Origin: Chryseobacterium limigenitum
GTDB taxonomy: Bacteria > Bacteroidota > Bacteroidia > Flavobacteriales > Weeksellaceae
Direction: 5' to 3'
Assembly: GCF_900114875.1 (NCBI RefSeq)
Contig: NZ_FPKW01000014.1
Coordinates: 1-64,000, forward strand
Length of the DNA: 64,000 bases
Positions 40,607 to 49,919 of the stretch are shown here, one piece after another. The notes below the pieces were generated by a model that saw only the letters and a list, made by a program, of their open reading frames with translations, was not told the origin of the DNA and ran no database searches. The translations under genes and the position numbers were made by a program. The stretch's first letter is position 1. Each line of letters starts with the position of its first letter.

Positions 40607-41431
40607 ATGAATAAAAGGTACAGTTTACACCACATTCATTCGGCGGATGAGTTTACTTTTTCGCCCGCAGAATACAGCTATTTCAAGTATGGCGATAAAT
40701 CGTATGCTGAAAAATTTGCAAAAGAATTATTTGACGGATTTCTTTCAGAACACGAAGAAATTTTAAATACAGATAAAGAAATCGTAGTGTTGCCAAGTCC
40801 ATACATGGCGATTCCGACGGCTTCTAATTTTTTATGTTTTTATTTCAAAAAATATCTTGATTTTTATTTATTTCAGAAAGGAAAAAAGTCGAGTATTTTA
40901 TCAAAAATCAATAGAAATCATACCTATACAACAGATTACGGAAATTTAAGCTTTGAAGACCGTAAAAATCTGATTGCCAATGACACTTATTATCTTGATA
41001 AAGATTTTTTAAGAGGAAAACTTTGTATTTTTATAGACGATATAAAAATAACGGGAAGTCATGAATTTACAGTGAATAAAATCTTGGATGAATTTGATGT
41101 AAAGGCTGATTTCTTATTCATGTATTATGCTGAATTGATGAATTTTGAATTGGATCCTACAATTGAAAACTTCTTCAATTACTACGCTGTAAAAGAAGTG
41201 AAAGATGTTGCGGAAGTAATGTTGCAGCCAAGTTTCCAGTTCAATACAAGGATCGTGAAATATATTTTAGGCCTGGATTCAAGTAATTTTGAGTATCTTA
41301 CGTCTAAAGTAACAAAAGAACATATGGATAACCTGCTGGAACTTGCGATCAGCAACAATTATCATTTAATAAAAGAATACGAAAACAATATAAACACTTT
41401 AACGCAAACTGAATTATATTATGGCTATTAA
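40607..41431 (+). CDS. Phosphoribosyltransferase-like protein of Ter cluster
   Basis: 274 residues. The PRPP-binding loop appears as LCIFIDDIKITGSHEFTVNK at about 140-160, following a strand EIVVLPSPYMAIPTAS. The rest matches PRTase-fold proteins encoded in Ter operons. Predicted to attach ribose-5-phosphate to an unknown base or to release it. Its end overlaps the next gene by 11 bases, so translation is coupled to TerD. Confidence 0.75.
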   Translation: MNKRYSLHHIHSADEFTFSPAEYSYFKYGDKSYAEKFAKELFDGFLSEHEEILNTDKEIVVLPSPYMAIPTASNFLCFYFKKYLDFYLFQKGKKSSILSKINRNHTYTTDYGNLSFEDRKNLIANDTYYLDKDFLRGKLCIFIDDIKITGSHEFTVNKILDEFDVKADFLFMYYAELMNFELDPTIENFFNYYAVKEVKDVAEVMLQPSFQFNTRIVKYILGLDSSNFEYLTSKVTKEHMDNLLELAISNNYHLIKEYENNINTLTQTELYYGY

Positions 41432-41975
41432 CTTACAAAAAGGACAAAGAGAAAACATAAACGCACCTAAATTTACTGTAGGTTTAGGTTGGGATACCAA
41501 TAACACGTCTACAGGAACAGGATTCGACTTAGATGCGTCTTTATTTTTATTGGGCGAGAACAAAAAGTTAGTCTCTGATAATCATTTTATTTTTTACAAC
41601 AACCTTGAGTCTCCGGATAAGGCGGTGATTCACTCAGGAGATAATTTGACGGGTGACGGAAATGGTGATGATGAGCAAATTAAAATCGATTTAACTAAAA
41701 TTGATGATGCTGTAAAAGAAATTACAGTGGTAGTAACGATTCACGAAGCTGAATCGAGAAAGCAAAACTTCGGACAGGTAAGAAATTCTTTCATCAGAAT
41801 TTTCAATACGGAAACGAATGAAGAGCTTTTAAAATATGAATTAGATGAAGATTTCTCAATCGAAACGGCTGTAGAATTCGGAAGAATCTACAACAGAAAC
41901 GGAGAATGGAAATTTGAAGCTGTAGGAAGCGGACAGAGGGATGGTCTGGACAAGTTTGTATCAATCTATCAATAA
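41421..41975 (+). CDS. TerD-family protein, copy 1
   Basis: 184 residues. INLQKGQRENI start, VGLGWDTNNTSTGTGFDLDA with acidic Ca2+-binding residues, SGDNLTGDGNGDDEQIKIDL second acidic cluster, and SFIRIFNTETNEELLKYEL near the end. TerD proteins bind Ca2+ and are part of membrane-linked stress responses (tellurite, phage, colicins). A longer paralogue is encoded at 44190. Confidence 0.92.
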   Translation: MAINLQKGQRENINAPKFTVGLGWDTNNTSTGTGFDLDASLFLLGENKKLVSDNHFIFYNNLESPDKAVIHSGDNLTGDGNGDDEQIKIDLTKIDDAVKEITVVVTIHEAESRKQNFGQVRNSFIRIFNTETNEELLKYELDEDFSIETAVEFGRIYNRNGEWKFEAVGSGQRDGLDKFVSIYQ

Positions 41976-41981
41976 TTTACC

Positions 41982-43160
41982 ATGGATAATCAAGAAAATC
42001 AACCGATTGATCCACTTGGATCTATTGAACCTTTAAAGACATTCGAACCTGCTCCGATGGCTCCTCCGACACCGGTTCAGCCTGCAACTCCAAGTATGTC
42101 TCCGGCTCCACTCGTAGACAGAGATGGAAATGTAAATTTGACTCAGTTACAGATCGAAGAGCGTAAAAAATACGAGGTTCTTGCAGATTCTATCGATGAA
42201 TCTAATCCGGGATCTATCGTCAATTTTGGAGCTGATCTTCAGAGAACGTTGTCTAATCAGAGTGATAGTTTCTTAGGAAATGTGAGAAGATCAAATTCCG
42301 GAGAAGTAGGAGAACTTATCAATAATCTATTGTTGGAGCTTAATTATGTAGATGTAGATGAATTAAATCAAAATAAATTCAAAAGCTTTTTAAGCAAACT
42401 GCCGTTCATGAAGAGTATCGTGACGCAGATTGAGAATTTATTTACAAAATATGATAAGATCGTTAATAATATCGATCAGATCGCTTATAAGGTAAATGCC
42501 GGAATCATTACTTCTACCAAGGATAATGCTGTTTTACAGACTATTTTTGAAAGTAATGTGAATGCAATCAAACAGATCGAAGAATTGGTAATTGTCGGAA
42601 ACCTGAGAATGGAAAAAGCTGGAGTTGAATTGGCTCAGATGGAAGCTGCTCCACAGACTTATCAGGATTATCAAATTGCCGATAAGAGAGATTTTATTGC
42701 AAGATTAGACAGAAGACTGGCGGATCTTAAAGTGGTTCGTCTGATCATGATGCAGTCTCTCCCGCAAATCAGACTGGTTCAGAACAACAACGTTTCTATC
42801 GCTGAAAAAGCGCAAACTATTTTGACGACAACGTTGCCACTTTGGAAAAATCAGCTTTCTTTAGCGGTTGCAATGTACAGACAACAGCAGAATATTGAGA
42901 TTCAACAAAAGGTTTCTGCTACAACAGAAGAAATTTTGAGAAAAAATGCAGAACGTCTGGGACAAAATTCAGTAAATGTTGCCAGAGCGAACGAACAAAC
43001 GATCGTTTCTGTAGAAACATTGAGAGAAACAACTGCGAAACTTATCGGTACTTTGAACGAGGTTAAGCAAATCCAAAAGCAGGGTGCAGAAGGCAGAAGA
43101 AAGCTGGATCAGGATCTACAGACATTAGAACATGAGTTAAAAGCAAACGTCAGAGGATAA
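41982..43160 (+). CDS. TelA-family toxic anion resistance protein
   Basis: 392 residues. Proline-rich N-terminal tail to about residue 45, then the helical TelA domain: SNPGSIVNFGADLQRTLSNQ, KLPFMKSIVTQIENLFTKYD, RLADLKVVRLIMMQSLPQIR and ARANEQTIVSVETLRETTAK. TelA proteins accompany TerD in tellurite and stress clusters; biochemical role unknown. Seven bases after TerD. Confidence 0.9.
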   Translation: MDNQENQPIDPLGSIEPLKTFEPAPMAPPTPVQPATPSMSPAPLVDRDGNVNLTQLQIEERKKYEVLADSIDESNPGSIVNFGADLQRTLSNQSDSFLGNVRRSNSGEVGELINNLLLELNYVDVDELNQNKFKSFLSKLPFMKSIVTQIENLFTKYDKIVNNIDQIAYKVNAGIITSTKDNAVLQTIFESNVNAIKQIEELVIVGNLRMEKAGVELAQMEAAPQTYQDYQIADKRDFIARLDRRLADLKVVRLIMMQSLPQIRLVQNNNVSIAEKAQTILTTTLPLWKNQLSLAVAMYRQQQNIEIQQKVSATTEEILRKNAERLGQNSVNVARANEQTIVSVETLRETTAKLIGTLNEVKQIQKQGAEGRRKLDQDLQTLEHELKANVRG

Positions 43161-43176
43161 TTAATACCGTATAAAG

Positions 43177-44124
43177 GTGGATGATGAAGCTATAACCATA
43201 TTATCTCAGAGTAAAAGAAGATTAACAAAGCTTAAACTTCTTTCGAATTTTTTTGAAAATATTGATGTCATATCGATTTATATTAAAACAGATATTATCG
43301 ACAATTTATTTCGGGAAAATAAGGGATTGGATTATAGTAAACTCGAGCTTTTTCACCTCCAGTATACAGACAGTTTAATAGAATTGCTGACGAAAATCAA
43401 ACGTCAGAAAGAAAATGATCTGTTGACGGTAATTAATGAAATTGATGTTAATAATAGATATATTTCGGGTTTTGAAGAAGGAAGAGCAGATAGTTTTGAA
43501 ACCGACAGGAAAATGTACAGCGGTGTATTTTCCAATCAGTTAAAAAGCCTTTATAACGACCTTACAGAAGATAAATTTCGGGTGCAGTGGGACAATGTTC
43601 TGTATTTTTATAAAAAATATGCAACAGAGTTTTACAGATCCGGTGTTGATGAAGAGCTGTTAAAATGTAATGCAGTTCCATCGTATCAGTATTTGGATTA
43701 TTCAATCGAAAGAAAACTGCTCGGAAGGCTTAATATACAGGGGTTTAAAGTTCGTTTTATATGCGGTTACATTGTTGCGGGTAATGAGTATGAACTTTTT
43801 AAGGTTTTTCAGTCGGATGATCATTTCATTTTTAATATTGAAGAAAAGAAAATGTATATGATTGATTCTAAAATACTTGAAAAGATAGATGTTACGCCCA
43901 ATGAATCAAATCAAAGCTCAATTATTAATCAGTTGAGAAGAAAAAACGAACAGCTGGAAGATACGATCAATGAAAGGAAACGTGTATTGCCAGAAGCGGT
44001 AACAAACGTTTTGAAAGACTATCTCCGAAATCTTGAAAGTGTAGATATTATGAGCAAAATATTCGACATTAATGAAGAAACGAATATTCTTCGCGCCATG
44101 TTGAATTTAAATTTAAATAATTAA
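43177..44124 (+). CDS. Ter-cluster protein of unknown function
   Basis: 315 residues from a GTG start at 43177 after ATAAAGG; no ATG in frame near the start. Helical N-terminal half, a central strand-rich part (GFKVRFICGYIVAGNEYELF, DDHFIFNIEEKKMYMIDSKI) and a C-terminal coiled coil. Family not recognised. Its place between TelA and the second TerD in the same direction suggests it belongs to the Ter complex. Confidence 0.62.
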   Translation: MDDEAITILSQSKRRLTKLKLLSNFFENIDVISIYIKTDIIDNLFRENKGLDYSKLELFHLQYTDSLIELLTKIKRQKENDLLTVINEIDVNNRYISGFEEGRADSFETDRKMYSGVFSNQLKSLYNDLTEDKFRVQWDNVLYFYKKYATEFYRSGVDEELLKCNAVPSYQYLDYSIERKLLGRLNIQGFKVRFICGYIVAGNEYELFKVFQSDDHFIFNIEEKKMYMIDSKILEKIDVTPNESNQSSIINQLRRKNEQLEDTINERKRVLPEAVTNVLKDYLRNLESVDIMSKIFDINEETNILRAMLNLNLNN

Positions 44125-44189
44125 TAAAAAGCTGAAAAGCAAAAGGCAAATTTTGCCCAAACAAATAATAAACAACTAAACATAAAAAG

Positions 44190-44801
44190 ATGGCTATTAA
44201 CTTACAAAAAGGTCAAAGAATAAACCTTACGAAAGAAAACGGTACAGCTCTTACGCAGGCTTGTGTTGGGATCAACTGGGGTGCAATTGAGAAAAAAGGT
44301 TTCTTCGGAGGAGTTACAAGAGAAGCGGTAGATTTAGATGGAAGCTGTATTTTATACGATTCAAATAAAAATGCAACTGAAGTAATTTATTTCGGAAACC
44401 TAAAGTCAAAAAACGGTTCTGTAAAGCACAGCGGTGATGATTTAACGGGCGACGTAAACGGAGATGATGGTCTTGATAACGAAGTTATTACTGTTGATTT
44501 CAGTCAGTTGGATGCTAGTGTAGAGCATGTTGCATTGGTTTTAAACAGTTATAGAGGGCAGGATTTCGGAACAATTCCTTTTGCGTCGATCAGAATTTAC
44601 GAAGGAACTCCAACAAACGTCAGAGAAGTTTTCGCTAAATATGATATCGCTAATGATGCATCTTTCAAAGGTCACGTTGCCATGGTAATGGGAGTTTTCT
44701 ACAAGAGAAACGGAGAATGGAAATTCAATGCGATCGGAGATCCTACTGCAGACAGAAAATTAGAAGAAACGATTAAAACTGTTCAGCAGAAATATTTGTA
44801 A
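44190..44801 (+). CDS. TerD-family protein, copy 2 (TerZ-like)
   Basis: 203 residues. It starts with the same INLQKGQR as copy 1, and has CVGINWGAIEKKGFFGG, VDLDGSCILYD, SGDDLTGDVNGDDGLDNEVI and DFGTIPFASIRIYEG. The longer first loop and sequence resemble TerZ or TerX members. The acidic clusters for Ca2+ are intact. Confidence 0.9.
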   Translation: MAINLQKGQRINLTKENGTALTQACVGINWGAIEKKGFFGGVTREAVDLDGSCILYDSNKNATEVIYFGNLKSKNGSVKHSGDDLTGDVNGDDGLDNEVITVDFSQLDASVEHVALVLNSYRGQDFGTIPFASIRIYEGTPTNVREVFAKYDIANDASFKGHVAMVMGVFYKRNGEWKFNAIGDPTADRKLEETIKTVQQKYL

Positions 44802-44886
44802 GGAATTCAGATCAATAAAATAAATAACGGGCAATAATTGTACATCATACAGTTATTGCTTTTATCATATAATAACACATACTATA

Positions 44887-45927
44887 GTGGAACAACATCA
44901 AAGTATTTTAGAACTGCACCCTGGTTTGGTGTGGGGGTTTGCGATAACGGTTGTTATCATGTTACTTCTGGATTTAGGAGTTTTCAACAAAAAAAGCCAC
45001 GAAGTTTCTTCGAAAGAAGCGACGATCTGGTCAGTGGTGTGGATTTCATTATCAATGATCTTCTCAGGAGTGGTGTATTGGGTTTACAATTCAGATTTAG
45101 GTCCGGGAAGTCACGCATTAGCAGTGGAAAAATTCACACAATATCAAGCAGCTTATTGGGTTGAAAAAGCTTTATCGGTAGATAATTTATTTGTATTTAT
45201 CCTTGTTTTTGGATTCTTCAAAGTTCCAAAGCATCTTCATCATAAAGTATTGTTTTGGGGTATTATCGGAGCATTGATATTCAGAGCGATATTCATTTTT
45301 GCGGGAGTTGGTCTTATCAATTTAACGTATTTACCTGAGATGACTATTTTTGGTAAAGCAGTTACTATCAATGTTGTAATGACCTTGTTCGGAATCTTCC
45401 TAATTTACGCAGGAATAAAATCCTGGGGTGGCGGAGATGACGGAGACGATGAAGATTTTGGCGATTCTGCAGGTGCAAAATTGATCAAAAGCTTTTGGAA
45501 AGTTTCTGATAACTACGATAAAGACAAGTTCTTTACCGTTCAAAACGGAATCAAAATGGCAACACCTCTTTTGGTTGTAGTTGCTGTTATCGAGTTTACA
45601 GACGTTCTTTTCGCAGTAGATTCAATTCCTGCGATCTTTGCGATCTCGAATGACCCGTTTATCTTGTATACATCTAATATTTTTGCAATTTTAGGTCTTA
45701 GATCATTGTATTTCCTGTTGGCAAATTTCATTCACATGTTCAGCAAATTGCCGTATGGTTTAGCAATTATCCTATCCTTCATCGGAGTTAAAATGTTAAT
45801 TGCACCGTGGATCCACATTTCATCACCAGTTTCGTTAGGAATTGTGGGTGGAGTATTGGTAATCTCGGTTCTTTTATCAATCATATTCCCTGATAAAGAC
45901 GAGGAAAAAGATAAAATTGAAGAATAG
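44887..45927 (+). CDS. TerC-family integral membrane protein
   Basis: 346 residues from a GTG at 44887. Nine or so membrane segments. TerC motifs VEKALSVDNLFVFILVFGFF and VAVIEFTDVLFAVDSIPAIF, each with acidic residues in a membrane helix that are thought to bind metal. An acidic loop (GGGDDGDDEDFGD) sits between the halves. TerC proteins are metal exporters or metallation partners of secreted proteins. It ends the Ter cluster, 86 bases after TerD copy 2. Confidence 0.92.
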   Translation: MEQHQSILELHPGLVWGFAITVVIMLLLDLGVFNKKSHEVSSKEATIWSVVWISLSMIFSGVVYWVYNSDLGPGSHALAVEKFTQYQAAYWVEKALSVDNLFVFILVFGFFKVPKHLHHKVLFWGIIGALIFRAIFIFAGVGLINLTYLPEMTIFGKAVTINVVMTLFGIFLIYAGIKSWGGGDDGDDEDFGDSAGAKLIKSFWKVSDNYDKDKFFTVQNGIKMATPLLVVVAVIEFTDVLFAVDSIPAIFAISNDPFILYTSNIFAILGLRSLYFLLANFIHMFSKLPYGLAIILSFIGVKMLIAPWIHISSPVSLGIVGGVLVISVLLSIIFPDKDEEKDKIEE

Positions 45928-45954
45928 ATTAATATCAATTATCATTAAAAATAG

Positions 45955-45985
45955 AAAGGCTTTACAAATTGTAGAGCCTTTTTTA
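45955..45985 (+). terminator. Intrinsic terminator after TerC
   Basis: AAAGGCTTTACA pairs with GTAGAGCCTTT across AATT with one mismatch, followed by T residues. Confidence 0.85.
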
Positions 45986-46033
45986 TTTGAATAAAATTCA
46001 CGATTCATTTGAAAAGCAAAATTGACAATTGAT

Positions 46034-47032
46034 TTACTTGTATTTCAGTAACTTGTTGATCTTTAGTCTCGTCTGCATCGAAACTTTATATGCCTCATCC
46101 CGAAGTTTCTGTATTTTTCCGACAGGTTGAAAGAAGACTTTACTTTCAAAAGGATTGAATGAAAGCATTTCGTTTTCGCATGAACGAGGATCAAGCAGAG
46201 CTTTTTTTTCAATTTTTACTTCTCCGATTTTAATGAATGGTGAATTTTTCCATTCAATATTGAGCTTATTGATGGGTTGATCCTCCAAATTATAACAAAT
46301 TTGAATTAAAATATCCGCAACAAATTCGTGAGAAGTAAAATAACTTTCAACAGCATCTTTAGCCCTTAATTTCTTTCCGAAATTCTTATCAACAGACCTT
46401 GGACTCAACTTTATTTTGATCATATTTTCTCCCAATCGGTAAGCTCCCACAGAATGATAATCAAAAGAAAGGAAAAAATCATTTTTATGAAGTAAAAGCT
46501 TAATGATATTCTTTAAAAAAGAGCCTGTAAAAGTAGACGGGATCACTTTCAGTATTTGTATCATTAATGAAAATGAGCTCCATTTTTTAATGAAAAACCG
46601 ATTAACTGAAGTAAATAACTTCAAAAAAGTACTTACAGAATTAATAGGAAATAAAGGAAAATTCACCAAAGGAAAATTGGCAAGCAATTGACCGTTTTCG
46701 TCCTTTATCTTCACGGAAAATCCATAAGCAGGAATATCTTTTTTGCTATTTTTAACTTTTAAATGAGCATTGGAAAATCTTATCGTTAAATCAAATTTTT
46801 CCTTATCAAAAAACTGTTTCAGCTCATTGGGAATATTGGGATCAATCAAAAATTGTCCCTTTGCAACGGCGTAGGTTTTTGCATGAGCATTTCGGGTAGC
46901 ATAATCAACATCGCTTACTGATGGAGACTGTTCAACAAAATCGGCAATGCTTTTTTTATTGATTTCGAGGAGTTCTTTTTCCTCGTCCGACAATTGGTCA
47001 AATTTCTTATTATATTTTAGTGGATCTGGCAT
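46034..47032 (-). CDS. Catalase-like heme-superfamily protein
   Basis: 332 residues, shorter than true catalases. Similarity to the catalase fold: ATRNAHAKTYAVAKGQFLID, FDLTIRFSNAHLKVKNSKKD, IPAYGFSVKIKDENG, FLSFDYHSVGAYRLGENMIK and the C-terminal FNPFESKVFFQPVGKIQKLR. The distal His is in NAHAK. No signal peptide. Possible roles are peroxidase or fatty-acid peroxide chemistry. Single gene, convergent with TerC. Confidence 0.75.
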   Translation of the reverse strand: MPDPLKYNKKFDQLSDEEKELLEINKKSIADFVEQSPSVSDVDYATRNAHAKTYAVAKGQFLIDPNIPNELKQFFDKEKFDLTIRFSNAHLKVKNSKKDIPAYGFSVKIKDENGQLLANFPLVNFPLFPINSVSTFLKLFTSVNRFFIKKWSSFSLMIQILKVIPSTFTGSFLKNIIKLLLHKNDFFLSFDYHSVGAYRLGENMIKIKLSPRSVDKNFGKKLRAKDAVESYFTSHEFVADILIQICYNLEDQPINKLNIEWKNSPFIKIGEVKIEKKALLDPRSCENEMLSFNPFESKVFFQPVGKIQKLRDEAYKVSMQTRLKINKLLKYK

Positions 47033-47185
47033 TTAGTTTTAAAATTCAATTATAACGCCAACTTTCGAGATATACGTTACGATAATATTAATCTTATTTG
47101 AATTTTTGGAGATGTGTAGAATTGAGGTAATTACGAGCTTCCAAAACTTCCATTCTCCAGCTTCAAACTTCCCGCTTCAAAATCT

Positions 47186-47193
47186 TATCTTTG
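47186..47193 (+). promoter_or_regulatory. -7 box TATCTTTG of FKBP gene
   Basis: Perfect TAnnTTTG, 14 bases before the ATG at 47208. Confidence 0.6.
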
Positions 47194-47207
47194 TAAAAAA
47201 TTAAATT

Positions 47208-47642
47208 ATGGGAGTAGCAGATTTATTATTTAAACGTAAAAAAGAATTAGCTGAGAAAAATCTTAATGATGGTAGGGAATATATGGCAGAATACGGTAAA
47301 AGAGAAAGCGTAGTGCAATTACCAAGCGGTTTGCAGTATGAGATCATTACCGAAGGAGACGGTGTAAAACCGGGTCCTAAATCTATGGTTAAATGCCATT
47401 ACCATGGAACTACAATTGGCGGAAAAGTTTTCGACAGCTCTGTAAAAAGAGGAACACCGGCTTCTTTCCCTTTGAATAAAGTAATTAAAGGTTGGACGGA
47501 AGCATTACAGCTAATGCCTGTAGGAAGCAAATGGAGATTGATTATTCCTCCACATTTGGCTTACGGAGAGCAGGAAGTAAGCAAAGAAATTGGGCCAAAC
47601 AGTACACTTGTCTTCATTGTGGAATTGTTGGGAATTAAATAA
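47208..47642 (+). CDS. FKBP-type peptidyl-prolyl isomerase
   Basis: 144 residues, cytoplasmic (no signal peptide). A helical N-terminus (about 30 residues) precedes an FKBP domain: SGLQYEIITEGDGVKPGPKS, VKCHYHGTTIGGKVFDSSVK, GWTEALQLMPVGSKWRLIIP, AYGEQEVSKEIGPNSTLVFI and VELLGI. Active-site aromatic residues are conserved, so isomerase activity is expected. Confidence 0.93.
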   Translation: MGVADLLFKRKKELAEKNLNDGREYMAEYGKRESVVQLPSGLQYEIITEGDGVKPGPKSMVKCHYHGTTIGGKVFDSSVKRGTPASFPLNKVIKGWTEALQLMPVGSKWRLIIPPHLAYGEQEVSKEIGPNSTLVFIVELLGIK

Positions 47643-47767
47643 TTTTACCTTACATATAAATTAAAATTTACCTGATTTTCGGGTAAATTTTTTTATTTTG
47701 TTATATTCGTATTGGGTTAATCAAGCAAAGTTTAATTCTAGCTTGTAGGCAAGTAAAACAAACCTGG

Positions 47768-48718
47768 ATGAAAAAAATATTTTACCTTTTCACTGTTTTT
47801 AGTTTAATAACTTCCTGTGTTTCCAAGAAAAACCAGGCAATAAAGCAGAATATTCTTACCTTGAAAGACAGCTATTGCAAGGCTCCTTTTCAATATAATT
47901 ATTCCAATAAATTACCTTCATATAATTCAGACTCAATTTTATTGGCGAATAAAGACCTTAAGCCCATGTTTTCTGACCAGAGTATTTTGATTTTAAATGC
48001 GTTGGATAATCTGAATGAGGTGCATAAAATCATGGAACTTAAAAAAGATTCATCACTGGCTTCTCAGGTTAAAGTTTTACAGCTTAAAACAAGGATTAAT
48101 AGTAAAATAACCATTTCTTTAACCGAATTAGATGCGGTAGCCGCAGAATTCGACTGTGAAGGAGAACGTGTCGCTCAAATTGGAAATTATGTTGATAATC
48201 TTAATGATTCTAAAAATAATAAACTGATTTTATATTCAATTGTCGCAGGAGCTGCCGCATCTATCGCAGGAGGAATTGTAAAAGATGATGCATGGAGCAG
48301 TGCAATTGACATTGGGGGTGGGGCTTTAGGAGCAGGTTTTGGTTTAGCAACATTAAATCCGAAAGGTAAAAAAGTTGAATTTGTACACACGAGAAATCTT
48401 TTACGAGATATTTGGAAAGAAAAACTGGAGTCTCCGAATTTTCCGCCATTCATTTGGTATATGTATACTGAGAAAAAGTTTTCGAATAAAGAAACTCATT
48501 CTATTATTCAGAATATGAAGGAAAGATGGCTGCATTATCAGTTTGATGATAGTAAAACGGAAGCAGATCAGTCGGTTATTTTCAGTGATGGAGGTTATTA
48601 CAGAGCTGATGATCTTCATAATCGGGCTGCAATGCTGAATCAAATGCAGTCGGCTACAAGAACGATCAATCAAAATATCAATTACTTGCTGTTGGATTTG
48701 GATAAATTAATTCTTTAA
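47768..48718 (+). CDS. Lipoprotein with glycine-rich membrane-like segment
   Basis: 316 residues. Lipoprotein signal peptide with Cys at residue 17 (YLFTVFSLITSC). Helical mature part, and a hydrophobic glycine/alanine-rich stretch at about 157-200 (YSIVAGAAASIAGGIVKDDA and IGGGALGAGFGLATLN) like a glycine zipper. Family not recognised. Single gene between FKBP and Rrf2. Confidence 0.65.
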   Translation: MKKIFYLFTVFSLITSCVSKKNQAIKQNILTLKDSYCKAPFQYNYSNKLPSYNSDSILLANKDLKPMFSDQSILILNALDNLNEVHKIMELKKDSSLASQVKVLQLKTRINSKITISLTELDAVAAEFDCEGERVAQIGNYVDNLNDSKNNKLILYSIVAGAAASIAGGIVKDDAWSSAIDIGGGALGAGFGLATLNPKGKKVEFVHTRNLLRDIWKEKLESPNFPPFIWYMYTEKKFSNKETHSIIQNMKERWLHYQFDDSKTEADQSVIFSDGGYYRADDLHNRAAMLNQMQSATRTINQNINYLLLDLDKLIL

Positions 48719-48730
48719 GAAAAATTTAAC

Positions 48731-48749
48731 TGTAATAAAATTTGTTACA
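48731..48749. promoter_or_regulatory. Palindromic operator of Rrf2 gene
   Basis: TGTAATAAAATTTGTTACA, an inverted repeat of TGTAAYAA. It covers the -33 TTG (48742-48744) of a promoter whose -7 box TATCTTTG is at 48764-48771. The same site in opposite orientation lies at 49213-49231. Confidence 0.75.
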
Positions 48750-48763
48750 TTTGAAAATTTGTT

Positions 48764-48771
48764 TATCTTTG
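48764..48771 (+). promoter_or_regulatory. -7 box TATCTTTG of Rrf2 gene
   Basis: Perfect TAnnTTTG with a TTG 19 bases upstream, 13 bases before the ATG. Confidence 0.65.
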
Positions 48772-48784
48772 CCATGTAATTAAG

Positions 48785-49195
48785 ATGAACAATACAAGAT
48801 TTGCTACGGCGATACATATTATGACCTTACTGGCCAAAAGCCCGCAGGAGTGGTTAACTTCTGAGTGGATGGCGGGTAGCATCAATATAAATCCGGCGGT
48901 TGTTCGTAAAGAGATCAGCGTTCTTAGAGAAGCGGGTTTAATCACGAGCAGACAGGGCAAAGAGGGTGGAAGTCAGCTTTCAAAAGGTGCAGGTTCAATT
49001 ACAATCTCTGAAATTTATTCAGCAGTAAAGAATTCTGAAGTGTTAGGAAAGAAGAACAATAACCCGAATCCCTTTTGCAGTGTCGGCCGAGAGATCAATA
49101 ATCATCTGAATGATTTGTTTGTTGAAACAGATCAATTAGTAGTAAAGTTTTTAGGAAATAAGTCATTGAAAGAATTCACTGATCAGTTCGATTAA
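48785..49195 (+). CDS. Rrf2-family transcription regulator
   Basis: 136 residues. Winged helix: RFATAIHIMTLLAKSPQEWL, MAGSININPAVVRKEISVLR and EAGLITSRQGKEGGSQLSKG. Only one Cys (in NPFCSVG), so the three-Cys cluster of iron-sulfur Rrf2 members is absent; it is more like YwnA-type members. The 19-bp palindrome in its own promoter and in front of the next gene suggests it represses both. Confidence 0.9.
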   Translation: MNNTRFATAIHIMTLLAKSPQEWLTSEWMAGSININPAVVRKEISVLREAGLITSRQGKEGGSQLSKGAGSITISEIYSAVKNSEVLGKKNNNPNPFCSVGREINNHLNDLFVETDQLVVKFLGNKSLKEFTDQFD

Positions 49196-49212
49196 AATTT
49201 TTTATCCATAAA

Positions 49213-49231
49213 TGTAACAAGTTTTATTACA
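49213..49231. promoter_or_regulatory. Palindromic operator of SDR/MBL operon
   Basis: TGTAACAAGTTTTATTACA is the reverse complement of the site at 48731-48749 with a single base difference. It lies 21 bases before the ATG of the oxidoreductase gene. Confidence 0.75.
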
Positions 49232-49251
49232 ATTAATTTAAAATAAATATT

Positions 49252-49905
49252 ATGAAAAAAGTAGCAGTAATTGGTGCAACAGGATTTGTAGGAACTCAAG
49301 TCGTAAACGAGTTAGCAAACAGAGGATATGCGGTAAAAGCTATCGTAAGAGATGCATCTAAAGTGGAGCAGAATGATAAAGTGTCTGCAAAAAGTATCGA
49401 TGTAAATAACATAGATGAACTATCGGAAGCCTTAAAAGGAAGTGATGCGGTGATCAGCACATTCAATGCGGGTTGGACGAATCCAAATCTTTATAACGAT
49501 TTCCTTACAGGTTCTGAAAACATCGAAAAAGCAGTTGAAAAAGCGGGTGTTAAAAGATTTATTACAGTAGGCGGAGCTGGAAGTCTTTACATTGCGGATG
49601 GCGTTCAGATTGTAGACACTCCGGATTTTCCCGAGGCGTACAAACCTGGTGCGACAGCGGCAAGAGACTATTTAAATAAGATCAAAGAAAACAGCACATT
49701 GGATTGGACATTCTTTAGCCCTGCTATTGAAATGAATCAGGCAAATGTAGGATCAAGAACGGGTAAATACAGAACTTCTTTAGAAACTCCTGTTTTGAAT
49801 GAAGAGGGTAGAAGCATCCTTTCTGTAGAAGATGTTGCGGTAGTTTTGGTTGATGAATTAGAGCAAAATAACCATATTCGTGAACGTTTTACAGCTGCTT
49901 ATTAA
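49252..49905 (+). CDS. NAD(P)-dependent oxidoreductase, NmrA/YhfK-like SDR
   Basis: 217 residues. Rossmann motif VAVIGATGFVGTQVVNELAN (GxxGxxG), KAIVRDASK, a DAVISTFNAGW block, and VKRFITVGGAGSLYIADGVQ. No YxxxK catalytic pair is visible, as in the atypical SDR NAD(P)H-binding group often controlled by Rrf2/YwnA-type regulators. Predicted quinone or nucleotide-epimerase-like redox sensor. It starts an operon with the MBL gene 14 bases on. Confidence 0.88.
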   Translation: MKKVAVIGATGFVGTQVVNELANRGYAVKAIVRDASKVEQNDKVSAKSIDVNNIDELSEALKGSDAVISTFNAGWTNPNLYNDFLTGSENIEKAVEKAGVKRFITVGGAGSLYIADGVQIVDTPDFPEAYKPGATAARDYLNKIKENSTLDWTFFSPAIEMNQANVGSRTGKYRTSLETPVLNEEGRSILSVEDVAVVLVDELEQNNHIRERFTAAY

Positions 49906-49919
49906 TTAAAAAGATCATT

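Noticed and set aside
44838..45164. 108-aa ORF at the start of TerC
   Set aside because: Overlaps TerC in another frame; TerC is strongly supported.
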